A DNA stretch of 64,000 nt, from NCBI RefSeq assembly GCF_023078355.1, contig NZ_CP095552.1:2356001-2420000 (forward strand), given 5' to 3'. Made by a program: the position numbers and the translations under genes. This DNA is from Gordonia hongkongensis (GTDB lineage: Bacteria > Actinomycetota > Actinomycetes > Mycobacteriales > Mycobacteriaceae). Below are positions 39,876 through 49,900 of the stretch, in pieces; within the stretch, counting starts at the first letter, position 1, and each line of letters starts with the position of its first letter. The notes under the pieces are model-generated. The model was not told the origin of the DNA. It saw nothing but the letters and a program-made list of their open reading frames with translations, and searched no databases.

Positions 39876-40787
39876 CCGACCATGGCCGGGTTGCGTGCCT
39901 TCGTCGCACTCGCGCATCGACGCCACTTCGGCACTGCGGCAGCCGATCTCGGTGTCAGTCAGCCATCGCTGTCGCAGGCGTTGTCGGCGTTGGAGTCCGG
40001 TCTCGGTGTGACCCTCGTCGAACGCACCACGCGGCGTGTCCTGTTGACCGCCGAGGGTGACGAACTCCTCCCGCGAGCGATCGCGGTGACCGAGGCCATG
40101 GACGAGTTCACCTCGGCGGCCGCCGGAACGGGCCGACCGCTCAGCGGGCCGCTGCGGCTGGGGGTCATCCCCACGGTGGCGCCCTACGTCCTGCCGACGC
40201 TGCTGCGCGGACTCGGGCAACGGCTCCCGGACCTCGTACCCCGGGTGGTGGAGGAGCAGACCGCCCGCCTCATCGAACAACTGCGCACCGGCACGCTCGA
40301 CGTCGCGCTGCTCGCTCTCCCCGTCGACATGCCCGGCATCGTCGAAGTTCCCATCTATCGTGAGGATTTCGTTCTCGCACTCCCGTCCGGTCACGCGCTG
40401 GCCGGACGCCGCCGCGTCGATCCCACCGCGCTCGCCGACCTGCCGCTCCTCCTCCTCGACGAGGGGCACTGTCTGCGCGATCAGGCGCTCGAGGTGTGCC
40501 GGCTCGCGGGCGTGCGGCCCGATCTGGGTCAGACCCGGGCCGCCTCGCTGACCACCGCGGTGCACTGCGTCGTCGGCGGACTCGGCGTGACGCTCATCCC
40601 GCAGACGGCGGTGGCCTCCGAGACGGCGTCGGGTGATCTGGCCACCGCGACCTTCGCGGCCCCGCGGCCGGGGCGGCGGATCGGCCTGGTCTTCCGGGCG
40701 TCCGCGCGCCACGACGAGGCCTACCGCGAACTGGGTTCTCTCATCGGCGATCTCGTCGGTGCGACCGGTGCCGTGACCGCGCTCTAG
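39855..40787 (+). CDS. oxyR: Hydrogen peroxide-sensing regulator OxyR
   Basis: LysR-family activator of ahpCD, 310 residues. The N-terminal HTH reads [20 protein letters not shown], then [16 protein letters not shown]. The effector domain holds the peroxide-sensing cysteines, [12 protein letters not shown], about eight residues apart here (short loop typical of actinobacterial OxyR). ATG 39855 is 7 bases after TACACT, favouring this start over GTG/ATG codons further upstream. The end overlaps the convergent helicase gene by 4 bases. Confidence 0.93.
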   Translation: MSDRTYQPTMAGLRAFVALAHRRHFGTAAADLGVSQPSLSQALSALESGLGVTLVERTTRRVLLTAEGDELLPRAIAVTEAMDEFTSAAAGTGRPLSGPLRLGVIPTVAPYVLPTLLRGLGQRLPDLVPRVVEEQTARLIEQLRTGTLDVALLALPVDMPGIVEVPIYREDFVLALPSGHALAGRRRVDPTALADLPLLLLDEGHCLRDQALEVCRLAGVRPDLGQTRAASLTTAVHCVVGGLGVTLIPQTAVASETASGDLATATFAAPRPGRRIGLVFRASARHDEAYRELGSLIGDLVGATGAVTAL

Positions 40788-42928
40788 ACCGTGCCGCCGG
40801 CCATCTCGGCCGCGGCCGCCTGTGCGGCGAGAGCCTCCCACTCGTCGACGAGACTCGAGTCGACCTCACGGACCATGGTGCCCAGCTCCTCGACGATCCG
40901 CTCGATCTCGGGGGTCACGACGCTCGTCGGAACGCCCTGCCGGAGAACGCGATAGCAGTCCGACAGATACCGCAGCAGCACGCCCTCGCTGCGCGCCAGC
41001 CCGTACGCGGAGATCAGCTCGGTGAAGGTCATGGCCTTCTCCAGCATCTCGCGGAGCACCGACTTCGGCGCCGGCGGGAACGACGACACCCACGGGTGCC
41101 CGCGACGATAGATGTCGAACGCGGCGAAGATCTCCTCGGCCAGCGGCTGCGGCCAGGTGATCTCCTCCAGGCGCGACATCCGCTCCTCGTACTCGATGCC
41201 GTCGGCCTTCATCTCCGCGATCGCGGCGTCGCGCGCGACCTTGCGCTGGGCCAGCAGCAGGGGTCGCGGGTTCTCCAGGGTCGATTCGAGGATGGAGACC
41301 ACATCGAGTGCGTGAGTGGACGACTCGGGGTCGAGGATCTCGAACGTCGCCAGCGCGAAGGCGGACAGCGGGTTGGTCAACGCGAAGTTCTCCGGCATGT
41401 CCACGCTCAGGGCGATGTGCCGGCCGGTGTCGTCGGGTTCGGCGAGTTGCACGACGATGCCCGCGTCCCGGAGCCCCCGGTAGAGCTCGATCGTGTGCTT
41501 GATGGTGCGCAGCTGGCGGTCGCGCGGTTCGTGATTGTCCTCGAGAAGGTGGCGGACCGCGGCGAAACAGTCGCCCGGTCGGCCGAGTACCTCGAGGAGC
41601 ATGGCCGTCGTCATCCGGAAGTGGCTGCGCAGGGGCTCGTCGGGCGCGTCGACGAGCTGGAGGAAGGTCTTCTCCCCCCACGAGACGAAGCCCTCGGGTG
41701 GCTTCTTGCGCACCAGCTTTCGGAGCTTCTTGGGATCGTCGCCGGCCTTGGCCACGGCACGGGCGTTCTCCACGTCGTGGTCGGGAGCCTGCGCGACGAC
41801 GTAGCCGATCGTGTCGAAACCGGCTCGCCCGGCCCGGCCGGCGATCTGATGGAACTCGCGTGCCCGCAGGCGACGGACCCGCCGTCCGTCGTATTTGCTC
41901 AGGGCCGCGAACAGGACCGTGCGGATCGGCACGTTGATGCCGACGCCGAGAGTGTCGGTGCCGGCGATCACCTTCAGCAGCCCTTGCTGCGCAAGACGTT
42001 CGACCAGACGGCGGTAGCGGGGGAGCATTCCGGCGTGGTGGACGCCGATACCGGCGCGCAGCAATTTGGACAGTGTGTTGCCGAAGCCGGTGGAGAACCG
42101 GAAGTCACCGATCGCCTCGGCGATCGCCGCCTTCTCCGCTTTGTCGCAGATCCGGACGCTGAGCAGCGCCTGCGCGCGCTCCACCGCGGCGGCCTGGGTG
42201 AAGTGCACCACGTAGATGGGCGCCCGTCCCCGGTCGACGAGCTCCTCGATCGTCTCGTGGATCGGGGTCATCGCGTAGGCGTGGTCCAGGGGGACCGGAC
42301 GCTCGGCGCCGGTGATCTCGACCGTCTCGCGTCCGGTGCGCCGGGTCAGGTCGTCGACGAAGAACGACACGTCGCCGAGCGTCGCCGACATCAGCAGGAA
42401 CTGCGTCGACGGCAATTCGATGAGCGGGACCTGCCAGGCCCAACCGCGGTCGGGTTCGCCGTAGTAGTGGAACTCGTCGGCGACGAGGGTGCCGATGTCG
42501 CTCGCACCGCCGGCGGCGAGGGCGAGGTTGGCGACGATCTCGGCGGTCGCACACACGATGGGCGCGTCGGCGTTGACCGCGGCGTCGCCGGTCAGCAGTC
42601 CGACCTGGTCGGCGCCGAACATGGCGCACAGCTCGAAGAACTTCTCGCTGACGAGCGCCTTGATGGGTGCGGTGTAGAACGCACGCTCGCCGCGGCAGCG
42701 CGCGAAGTACAGCGCGCCCGCCGCGACGAGTGATTTGCCCGAGCCGGTCGGCGTCGCCAGGATCACGTGGCTGCCGGCGAGGAGCTCGAGAAGCGACTCC
42801 TCCTGATGCGGGTAGAGGTCGAGGCCGCGTCCCGTCCACCACTCGGTGTACCGCTCGAGTGCGGTGTCCTCGTCGTCGGTGGGGACCAGGACGTGCGGCG
42901 CGGGTATCGGTGCGGTGTCCGGGATCAG
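40784..42928 (-). CDS. DEAD/DEAH RNA helicase with DUF3516 domain; start codon unclear
   Basis: Ski2-like superfamily 2 helicase. Walker A is [12 protein letters not shown], the motif II equivalent is VADEFHYY, motif [13 protein letters not shown], and the C-terminal half is the DUF3516 region ([20 protein letters not shown] near the end). Function is unknown; RNA turnover is likely. Coding clearly extends upstream of GTG 42766, because [20 protein letters not shown] with a Q-motif-like His-Gln precedes it. Yet no ATG, GTG or TTG occurs in this frame until a stop at 43019-43021. CTG 42928, overlapping the PAC2 stop as CTGA, is my best guess (714 aa). GTG 42766 would cut the ATP site. Confidence 0.82.
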   Translation of the reverse strand: MIPDTAPIPAPHVLVPTDDEDTALERYTEWWTGRGLDLYPHQEESLLELLAGSHVILATPTGSGKSLVAAGALYFARCRGERAFYTAPIKALVSEKFFELCAMFGADQVGLLTGDAAVNADAPIVCATAEIVANLALAAGGASDIGTLVADEFHYYGEPDRGWAWQVPLIELPSTQFLLMSATLGDVSFFVDDLTRRTGRETVEITGAERPVPLDHAYAMTPIHETIEELVDRGRAPIYVVHFTQAAAVERAQALLSVRICDKAEKAAIAEAIGDFRFSTGFGNTLSKLLRAGIGVHHAGMLPRYRRLVERLAQQGLLKVIAGTDTLGVGINVPIRTVLFAALSKYDGRRVRRLRAREFHQIAGRAGRAGFDTIGYVVAQAPDHDVENARAVAKAGDDPKKLRKLVRKKPPEGFVSWGEKTFLQLVDAPDEPLRSHFRMTTAMLLEVLGRPGDCFAAVRHLLEDNHEPRDRQLRTIKHTIELYRGLRDAGIVVQLAEPDDTGRHIALSVDMPENFALTNPLSAFALATFEILDPESSTHALDVVSILESTLENPRPLLLAQRKVARDAAIAEMKADGIEYEERMSRLEEITWPQPLAEEIFAAFDIYRRGHPWVSSFPPAPKSVLREMLEKAMTFTELISAYGLARSEGVLLRYLSDCYRVLRQGVPTSVVTPEIERIVEELGTMVREVDSSLVDEWEALAAQAAAAEMAGGTV

Positions 42929-43896
42929 ATCGGTGATCGCGGACCCTCGTCCCCGGGGCCGGCCTCGCCGTCGCCGGTCTGCTCGGCCAGGAACCGTTCG
43001 AGTTCGGCGCCGAGTTCGTCACCGCTGGGCAGCGATTCCTCGGCGGCGAGCAGCGACGAGCGTTCCTGCGCGGCCTGGGTGAACGTGTCGTACTGGGTCT
43101 CCAGCGCAGCCACCACGGACTCGATCTCCGAGTTGCCCTCGACCTCGTTGTCCACCTGTGCGCGTACCTTCTCGGCGGCGCTGTCGAGAGCGGCGAGGGG
43201 GAGGTCGAGACCGGCGAGCTCGGCGACCGCCGCCAGCAGGCGTGCGGACGCCGCCGGGTAGTTTGTCTGCGCGAGATAGTGCGGGACATGTACCGACAGG
43301 CCCGACGCCTGGTAGTCGTGTTCGCCCATCCGCAACTCGAGGAGCATCGACGCGCTGGCGGGCAGCTTCATCGCCGATCCCCACCGGGGCAGGTCACCGA
43401 GGGCGTCGGGATCACTGCCGTGCGCCGTGATCGACGGCGGTCGGGTGTGCGGCACGGCCATCGGGATCGCGTTGAGGCCGATGACATCGGTGACGCCGAG
43501 TCCGTCGCTCAGGCGTCGGACCGCGTCGACGAACTGCTCCCAACGGAGGTCGGGTTCGGAACCGGCGAGCAGGAGAAAACCCTTGCCCGAGTTGTCGCGG
43601 ATCGCGTGCAGCGCCAGCGTCGGCATCTCGACGTCGGTGAAGGTCTCGCCGCTGAACGAGATGGTCGGCCGGCGTGACCGGTAATCCATCAGCTCGTCGG
43701 AGGAGAAGGTCGCGACCAACTCGGACTCGAGGCTGTCGCGGAGGTGCGTCGCGGCCAGCGCCACCGCGTGCCCGGCGTCGGCGAAGCCCTCGAGCGCGTG
43801 GATCAGTACCGGACCCGTGCCGTCGGGCCGGGTCACCTGCGGAGCGGGAAAGGCGAGTTCATACAGCGCGTCGTTGCGCGCGGGCTGCTCGTCCAC
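42925..43896 (-). CDS. PAC2 family protein (Rv2714-like)
   Basis: A 323-residue protein of the PAC2 (proteasome assembly chaperone 2-like) superfamily, matching Rv2714 in length and content. Motifs include VLIHALEGFADAGHAVALAA, a Rossmann-like LLAGSEPDLRWEQFV, GLNAIPMAVPHTRP, and a C-terminal coiled tail. It may be an ATP-grasp-associated or proteasome-linked chaperone in actinobacteria, but function is not established. GAAGGAGGG is a strong ribosome binding site before GTG 43896. Its stop overlaps the probable start of the helicase gene. Confidence 0.88.
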   Translation of the reverse strand: MDEQPARNDALYELAFPAPQVTRPDGTGPVLIHALEGFADAGHAVALAATHLRDSLESELVATFSSDELMDYRSRRPTISFSGETFTDVEMPTLALHAIRDNSGKGFLLLAGSEPDLRWEQFVDAVRRLSDGLGVTDVIGLNAIPMAVPHTRPPSITAHGSDPDALGDLPRWGSAMKLPASASMLLELRMGEHDYQASGLSVHVPHYLAQTNYPAASARLLAAVAELAGLDLPLAALDSAAEKVRAQVDNEVEGNSEIESVVAALETQYDTFTQAAQERSSLLAAEESLPSGDELGAELERFLAEQTGDGEAGPGDEGPRSPI

Positions 43897-44099
43897 GTCG
43901 TCCCTCCTTCTGCTGGCAGCTGTCCCGGAAGAGACAGCTGAACGTCCATTGTCTCGCACCGCACCCGGCGGTGGCCACTCGCCTCGGTGCAACCACCGCG
44001 ACACACCGGTGATTCCCCCCGTTGGTGTTCCTGTTTTGTTGTTCCCCAGGGGTGTGTCCTCGACACCTGGCGGAGACGCCGGTGGCACAGTAGACCGTT

Positions 44100-44807
44100 G
44101 TGATCGAGCCGCATGCGCCCCGACTGCGCCTGTCCCTGCCCGGCCGCCTCGTTCCCGGCACGGTGGCCGGTCTCGTCGCCGCGGCGCTCGTGCTGTCCGC
44201 CTGCTCCGTCGGCGGGCAGCCGGAGCCGTCGAGTCCGGACCTGTCCGCGCGATCGGTCGAGGCCGCGGACTTCCCGAACGGCGCCGCGAGTCCCATCCCG
44301 ACGTCGGCGGTCGCGAACGCCCTGGCCGACGTGACCGGGGCGCCGATGCCCGGACAGGCGGGCACCGAGGTGTCGCCGCCGGAGTGTGCACCCGCGTCCG
44401 TCCCCGCGGACGGAGCGGTCGCGTTCCTGGGTCCCGGCCCGGGGGAGCGGGCCACCCTCACCTCGGTCGTGGCCGGTGTCGAGACGCCGCTCGACGACGT
44501 GGTCGAGTCGGCCGAGCGCTGCCCCGAGACCACCACGACCACGTTCGGGGCGTCCTCGACGATCACCACCGAGGTGCTGCCCCCGCCGCCGGCGCCGGAC
44601 GGGGTCGACACCGCGACGCTCCGCCGCACGATCGTGACCGGCGGCGGTGTCCCGTCCACCACGAGCGCTCTCACGCTGCTCGGCGAGCGGGACGGCGTCC
44701 GGGTGTACACCGAATACCGTTGGCCCGCAGCAGGTCCCGTACCTCCCGAAGCGTCCGCCGCGCTCGACACGCTGTTCGGAAAGGCGCTCGCGGCCGCGTT
44801 CGGCTGA
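44100..44807 (+). CDS. Secreted lipoprotein of unknown function
   Basis: A 235-residue predicted lipoprotein. The signal peptide has basic residues, a hydrophobic stretch (VAGLVAAALVL) and the lipobox LSAC near residue 35. The mature part is rich in Pro, Thr, Ser and Ala, with three more Cys that could form disulphides (PPECAP, ERCPE). It contains an unusual Thr run (CPETTTTTF). No family is recognised with confidence. GTG 44100 is in the 200-base gap divergent from the PAC2 gene; no clear ribosome binding site. Confidence 0.7.
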   Translation: MIEPHAPRLRLSLPGRLVPGTVAGLVAAALVLSACSVGGQPEPSSPDLSARSVEAADFPNGAASPIPTSAVANALADVTGAPMPGQAGTEVSPPECAPASVPADGAVAFLGPGPGERATLTSVVAGVETPLDDVVESAERCPETTTTTFGASSTITTEVLPPPPAPDGVDTATLRRTIVTGGGVPSTTSALTLLGERDGVRVYTEYRWPAAGPVPPEASAALDTLFGKALAAAFG

Positions 44808-44898
44808 CCAGTACCGCCCTGTGGATGACCTCTCCTGGTTGTCCACAGCGTGTGTCGACCGCCGTTCGAGCGGCTCGGCCACGGGTGACGCTGTCGCC

Positions 44899-46023
44899 AT
44901 GCAGATCCTCGAACCGCCACCGCACGGCCCCCACGACCCGACGACGCTGCTCACCTCGATCCCCGCTCGACTGGGGTTCGTCCCCGAGCGGTCGATCATC
45001 GCGATCGCCGTCGCCGGCGACCGCACGGTGAACGCGACCATGCGGCACGACCTCGCCCTCGCGCCCGACGGCAGCCCCACGCGCGAACTGGTCGTCGTCC
45101 TCGCCGGACTTGGTGAGATCACGTCCACCTACGGCATCGAGGAGATCCTGGTCGTGATCGCCGATGACCGCTACCCGGCGGACGACCGTCGTTATCGGCG
45201 GATCCTCGCGATGAGCGACCGGTACTTCGGCGATGTCGGTGGTGTCGCAGCCGGGTTCGTGGTGCCGGGCTTCGATGCCGGCGTGCACTGGTCGACCATC
45301 TGGTGTCCGGAGGACCGGGCCTGGTCGGTCGACGTGTCCGCGGGGTCGGCCGGACAACTCGACGATCCGCACACGAGTCCGACCGCGGTCGCGGAGGCGG
45401 TGCGCTCGGGGCGACGGATTCTTGCCCGGCGCTCGGAGATGCGGACGATGCTCGAACCGCTCGACGGCGAATGCGGTCCGGGACGTCCGCTGCCGGACTG
45501 TCGGGCATGCCGGGGCATCGACCTGGATCAGAGCGATCTCGACTTGTTCGATCCCGACGAGGAGGACGTCGAGGCCTCGACGCGGGCACTCGACCTGGTC
45601 ATCAGCGCGATGATCGAAGCGGAACAACCACTGGATTGTGGCGAATTGGACCGACTGGAACAGGCGATCCTGCGCCCCGACGTCCGCGACGCCGCGCTCG
45701 CCCTGTCGGTCACCGAACTCCGGGGAGCCGCCGAACACCTCTGGCGAGAACTCACCCGGCGGCTGACCGGACGCGGACGGTCCACCGCCGCAACACTTCT
45801 CGCGCATCTGCACTACATCGGCGGGGACGGCGCCTACACCGGTGTCGCCCTCGACGTCGCGCTTGCGGGCACGGACACCGACCACCTGGCCACGCTGCTC
45901 GACACCGCCCTGCGGGCCGGTGTCCGCCCAGCCAGGCTGTGGGGCACCATCGAAAAGTCCTACGACGCCGCGAAACGCCTCGGCGTCGTCATCCCGGCGG
46001 CGACACTGCGTACCGCCGGGTGA
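44899..46023 (+). CDS. DUF4192 domain protein
   Basis: A 374-residue cytosolic protein of the actinobacterial DUF4192 family. Characteristic parts are LLTSIPARLGFVPERSIIAI, the VVLAGLGEITSTYGIEEILV stretch, YRRILAMSDRYFG, and a C-terminal half with LLAHLHYIGGDGAYTGVALD and ALRAGVRPARLW. Function is unknown. ATG 44899 begins the conserved part; upstream GTG 44822 in frame is an alternative that adds 26 residues without homology. It stands 91 bases after the lipoprotein gene and convergent with ideR. Confidence 0.85.
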   Translation: MQILEPPPHGPHDPTTLLTSIPARLGFVPERSIIAIAVAGDRTVNATMRHDLALAPDGSPTRELVVVLAGLGEITSTYGIEEILVVIADDRYPADDRRYRRILAMSDRYFGDVGGVAAGFVVPGFDAGVHWSTIWCPEDRAWSVDVSAGSAGQLDDPHTSPTAVAEAVRSGRRILARRSEMRTMLEPLDGECGPGRPLPDCRACRGIDLDQSDLDLFDPDEEDVEASTRALDLVISAMIEAEQPLDCGELDRLEQAILRPDVRDAALALSVTELRGAAEHLWRELTRRLTGRGRSTAATLLAHLHYIGGDGAYTGVALDVALAGTDTDHLATLLDTALRAGVRPARLWGTIEKSYDAAKRLGVVIPAATLRTAG

Positions 46024-46044
46024 CCACTGCAGACCTCGGCTGTG

Positions 46045-46740
46045 TCAGACCTTCTCGACGACCTTCTCGACGAACAGCGAGTGCGCCATGTCGGACGAGA
46101 GTTCGAGGCCGTCGTGACCGGGTGTGTCGATCGTGATCGTGCCGGCCGTGTTCGACACCGTCACACGGGCGTTGGGAACCACGCCCGCCTCGCGCAGCGC
46201 GCCGATCAGTTCGGTGTCGGACTGGGCGTGTTCGGACAGGCGACGCACGATGACCGGCACCGTCTCACCCGGCGGGAGGTCGGCGAGGCGGGTGGCGCCG
46301 TCGTCGGAGCTCGGCACCTCCACGCCCAGCAACTCCAGTCCCGGGATGGGGTTTCCGTAGGGTGAGGTCGTCGGGTACTCGAGGACCGCGAGCAGGCGGC
46401 GTTCGACGTTCTCGCTCATCACGTGCTCCCAGCGGCAGGCCTCCTCGTGGACCTGATCCCAGGGCATTCCGATGACGTCGACCAGGAGGCGCTCGGCGAG
46501 GCGATGCTTGCGCATCACCGCGACGGCGAGCGTGCGTCCGCGGTCGGTCAGTTCGAGGTGCCGGTCCCCGGCGACCCGGAGGAGACCGTCGCGCTCCATG
46601 CGGGCAACGGTCTGCGACACGGTGGGACCGGACTGGTCCAGACGCTCGGCGATCCGCGCCCGCAGCGGCACGATGCCCTCTTCTTCGAGATCGTAGATCG
46701 TTCGCAAGTACATCTCGGTGGTGTCAACCAGGTCGTTCAC
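46045..46740 (-). CDS. ideR: Iron-dependent repressor IdeR (DtxR family)
   Basis: Fe2+-activated repressor of siderophore genes and activator of iron storage. The 231-residue protein starts NDLVDTTEMYLRTIYDLEEE and has the winged HTH with RIAERLDQSGPTVSQTVARM. The metal ligands are in the EEACRWEHVMSE region, and a C-terminal SH3-like (FeoA) domain follows. I chose GTG 46740, nine bases after AAGGGA, over TTG 46749; the M. tuberculosis protein begins at the equivalent place. A TAATCT -10 box lies upstream. It is divergent from the acuC-pat gene and near sigB, as in M. tuberculosis. Confidence 0.94.
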   Translation of the reverse strand: MNDLVDTTEMYLRTIYDLEEEGIVPLRARIAERLDQSGPTVSQTVARMERDGLLRVAGDRHLELTDRGRTLAVAVMRKHRLAERLLVDVIGMPWDQVHEEACRWEHVMSENVERRLLAVLEYPTTSPYGNPIPGLELLGVEVPSSDDGATRLADLPPGETVPVIVRRLSEHAQSDTELIGALREAGVVPNARVTVSNTAGTITIDTPGHDGLELSSDMAHSLFVEKVVEKV

Positions 46741-46767
46741 TGTGCGCAATCCCTTTCGTCCCCGCCA

Positions 46768-46773
46768 AGATTA
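46768..46773 (-). promoter_or_regulatory. -10 box of ideR
   Basis: TAATCT on the minus strand gives a start near 46761 and a 20-base leader with AAGGGA before GTG 46740. I see no IdeR box. Confidence 0.5.
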
Positions 46774-46890
46774 CCCTCTTCGGGAGTGGTGACCGCGAAC
46801 TCACCGCGACCGGGGAGTCCCGGGGCGGCGGTACGTGGCGCGCACTCGTGTCCGACGCGACATCCGTGGCCGCTGCGCGATGTGTACCAC

Positions 46891-46896
46891 TAGCCT
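46891..46896 (+). promoter_or_regulatory. -10 box for a leaderless uORF before acuC-pat
   Basis: TAGCCT is 6 bases before GTG 46903, the first codon of an 8-codon ORF. Confidence 0.5.
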
Positions 46897-46902
46897 GAGG
46901 TC

Positions 46903-46929
46903 GTGATCAACACTACGAGCGCCCGATGA
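46903..46929 (+). CDS. Putative 8-codon leaderless uORF
   Basis: GTG 46903 opens MINTTSAR, ending at TGA 46927-46929, which overlaps the acuC ATG (46926-46928) as ATGA. The downstream gene has no ribosome binding site of its own, so translation by termination-reinitiation is plausible. No homologue is known to me. Confidence 0.4.
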   Translation: MINTTSAR

Positions 46930-49900
46930 CGACGGCCGTCATCTGGAGCGAGGACTTCCTGTCCTACCGATGGGCCCACACGCACCCGATGAACCCGGTC
47001 CGACTCGCCCTCACGATGACCCTCGCGCAGAGCCTCGGAGTCCTCGACGACGTCGAGACGATCCGGCCGCAGGCCATCGACGACGACGCCCTGACCGTCG
47101 TCCACAGCCGCGACTACATCGACGCGGTCCGTGCGGTCGGTTCGGGGACGGCGTCGCTGTCGGGGCCGTTGCTCGAGCGGTTGTTCGGCCTCGGCGACGC
47201 CGACAACCCGGTTTTCACCGGGATGCACGAGGCCGCGCGCCTGCTCGTCGGCGGCACGCTGGCCGCGGCGCAGACGGTCGTCTCCGGGGCGGCGACGAGA
47301 GCGGTCAACATCGGCGGCGGCATGCATCATGCGATGCGTTCGCGCGCCGCCGGATTCTGCATCTACAACGACTGCGCCATCGCGATCAGGTATCTGCTCG
47401 ACCACGGTTTCGACCGCATCGCCTACATCGACGTCGACGCCCACCACGGCGACGGCGTCCAGGTCGAGTTCGCCGCCGACCCGCGGGTGATGACGGTCTC
47501 GCTGCACCAGCACCCGGCGACCCTGTGGCCCGGCACGGGATGGCCGACCGAGGTCGGGGACGGCGACGCGGCGGGCAGCGCGGTCAACCTGGCCCTCATG
47601 CCCAACACCGAGGACCGGTTGTGGCTGCGCGCCTTCCACGCCGTGGTGCCGTCGCTGATCGCCGAGTTCCGGCCGCAGATCATCGTCAGCCAGTGCGGTG
47701 CCGACAGCCACCGCGCCGATCCGCTGACCGACCTCTCGCTGACCGTCGACGGACAGCGGGCGGCGATGATCGCCATGCGCGACCTGGCCGACAAGTACTG
47801 CGAGGGCCGCTGGATCGCGGTCGGCGGCGGTGGCTACGGCGTCGTCAACGTGGTGCCGCGCAGCTGGACGCATCTGCTGGGCGTCGCGCTCGGTCGCGAG
47901 GTCGACGTGTCGTCGGTCATCGACGAATCCTGGTGTGCCACAGCCGAACAGATCTCCGAGCAGGTGCACTCCGACTATGCCGCCCCGCCCGTTCGGGTCA
48001 TGGGCGACGGGGGCATCGTCGACTACCAGCCGTGGGCCGGCGACGCCGGCCAGGAACCACCCGAGGGTGTCGCGGCCAACGCCCAACGCCAGACCGACCG
48101 CGCGATCCTCGCCACCCGACGCGCGGTCTACCCGCTCCACGGTCTCGACCCGGAGGACCCCGTGACTGACGACACCTCGACCGCCGACGCCACCGCGCCC
48201 GCAGGCGCTCCCGCGATGGCCGATCAGCCGGAACCGCGTAGCCCGTGGGACTATCCGCGGCACTGGATCGCCGATGTGCTGGCCTCCGATGGCGGCGTCG
48301 TGCACCTGCGACCGATCGTGCCCGACGACGCCGACCGCATCGTGGCCTTCCACTCCAAGCTCTCCGAGCGCACCCGGTACATGCGGTACTTCGGTCCGAC
48401 CCCGACCCTGCCGCCGCGCGAGGTGGCCCGGATGACGACCGTCGACCACCAGCAGCGTGTCGCGATCGTCGCCGAACTCGGGGGCGAGATCATCGCGGTC
48501 GGCATCTACGAGGGTCTCGGCTTCGACGGCAAACCCGAATCGGCCGAGGTGGCGTTCGTCGTCGCCGATGAACACCAGGGCCGCGGCCTCGGACCCATCC
48601 TGCTCGAGCACCTGGCCGGTGCGGCGGCGGAGAACGGGTTCACCCGTTTCGAGGCCGAGGTCCTCAGCGAGAACCCGAACATGGTCGCGGTGTTCCGCGA
48701 CGCGGGGTATCAGCTCGCACGGAGCTTCGACGGCTCGACCGTGCACGTCGAGTTCCTCATCGACCCCACCGAGGCGCTGCTGTCGGTGCGCAACGCCCGT
48801 GAGCGCGCGTCGGAGGCCCGCAGCGTCGCCAATCTGCTGCGACCCGCCTCGGTCGCGGTGATCGGGGCCTCGACCGACCCGAACAAGGTCGGAAACGCCC
48901 TGTTGGCCAACATCATCGCCGGGGGATTCACCGGGCCGGTGTTCCCGGTCAACGGCCCCGCCCGGGTCGAGGAGGAGCCCGAGCCGGGACGGCCCGGTGT
49001 CGGCCGCGAACCGACGCCGGCGCGTCGTCGCACCCGGGAACGACCGCCGTCGGTGCGGGGGATCCGGGCGTACGAGACCGTCCGCGACATCCCCGACCCC
49101 GTCGACCTCGCGGTGGTCGCGGTGCCGGCCGCGCGCGTCGACGACGTGCTCGACGACTGCCTGGTCAAGGGTGTGCGCACGCTCGTCGTGGTGTCGTCGG
49201 GCTTCGGCGAGTCCGGCGAGGAGGAGGGCCTCGAGAACGAGCGCCGCCTGGTCGCCCAGGTCCGCGAGCACGGGATGCGACTGGTCGGGCCGAACGCGCT
49301 GGGCGTTGCGAACAACGACCCGGCGGTCGCGCTCAACGCGACCCTGGCGCCGCGCATCCCGGCCGCCGGCCGGGTCGGGTTCTTCTGTCAGTCGGGCGCC
49401 CTGGGCATCGCGATCCTCGACACCGCGGCCCGTCGCCAGATCGGCCTGTCGACGTTCGCCTCGGCCGGCAACCGCGCGGACGTGTCCGGCAACGACCTCC
49501 TGCAGTACTGGGACACCGACGCCACCACCGACGTCATCCTGCTCTACCTGGAGAGCTTCGGTAACCCGCGCAAGTTCTCCCGGATCTCGCGGCGGGTCTC
49601 ACGCTCGAAGCCGATCATCGCGGTCAAATCCGGCCGGGGTGCGATGACGCCGGTCCGGGCGGCGCGCTCGGCGGCCACCCTCGACGACCAGATCGCCCGC
49701 ATGATGCTCGAACAGGCCGGCGTCATCCAGGTGGACACGATCCCCGAGTTGTTCGACTGCGCGGCCGTGTTCGCCTATCAGCCGCTGCCGCGCGGCCCGC
49801 GCGTCCGCATCATCGGCAATTCGTCGGTGCTGGGCAGCCTGGCGGCGGACACCGCGCGCAACGGCGGCCTCGAGGTCGTCGACACCGTCGATCTCGGTGC

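Noticed and set aside
46741..46925. IdeR (iron) box in the ideR-acuC gap
   Set aside because: No sequence resembling TTAGGTTAGCCTAACCTAA could be found.
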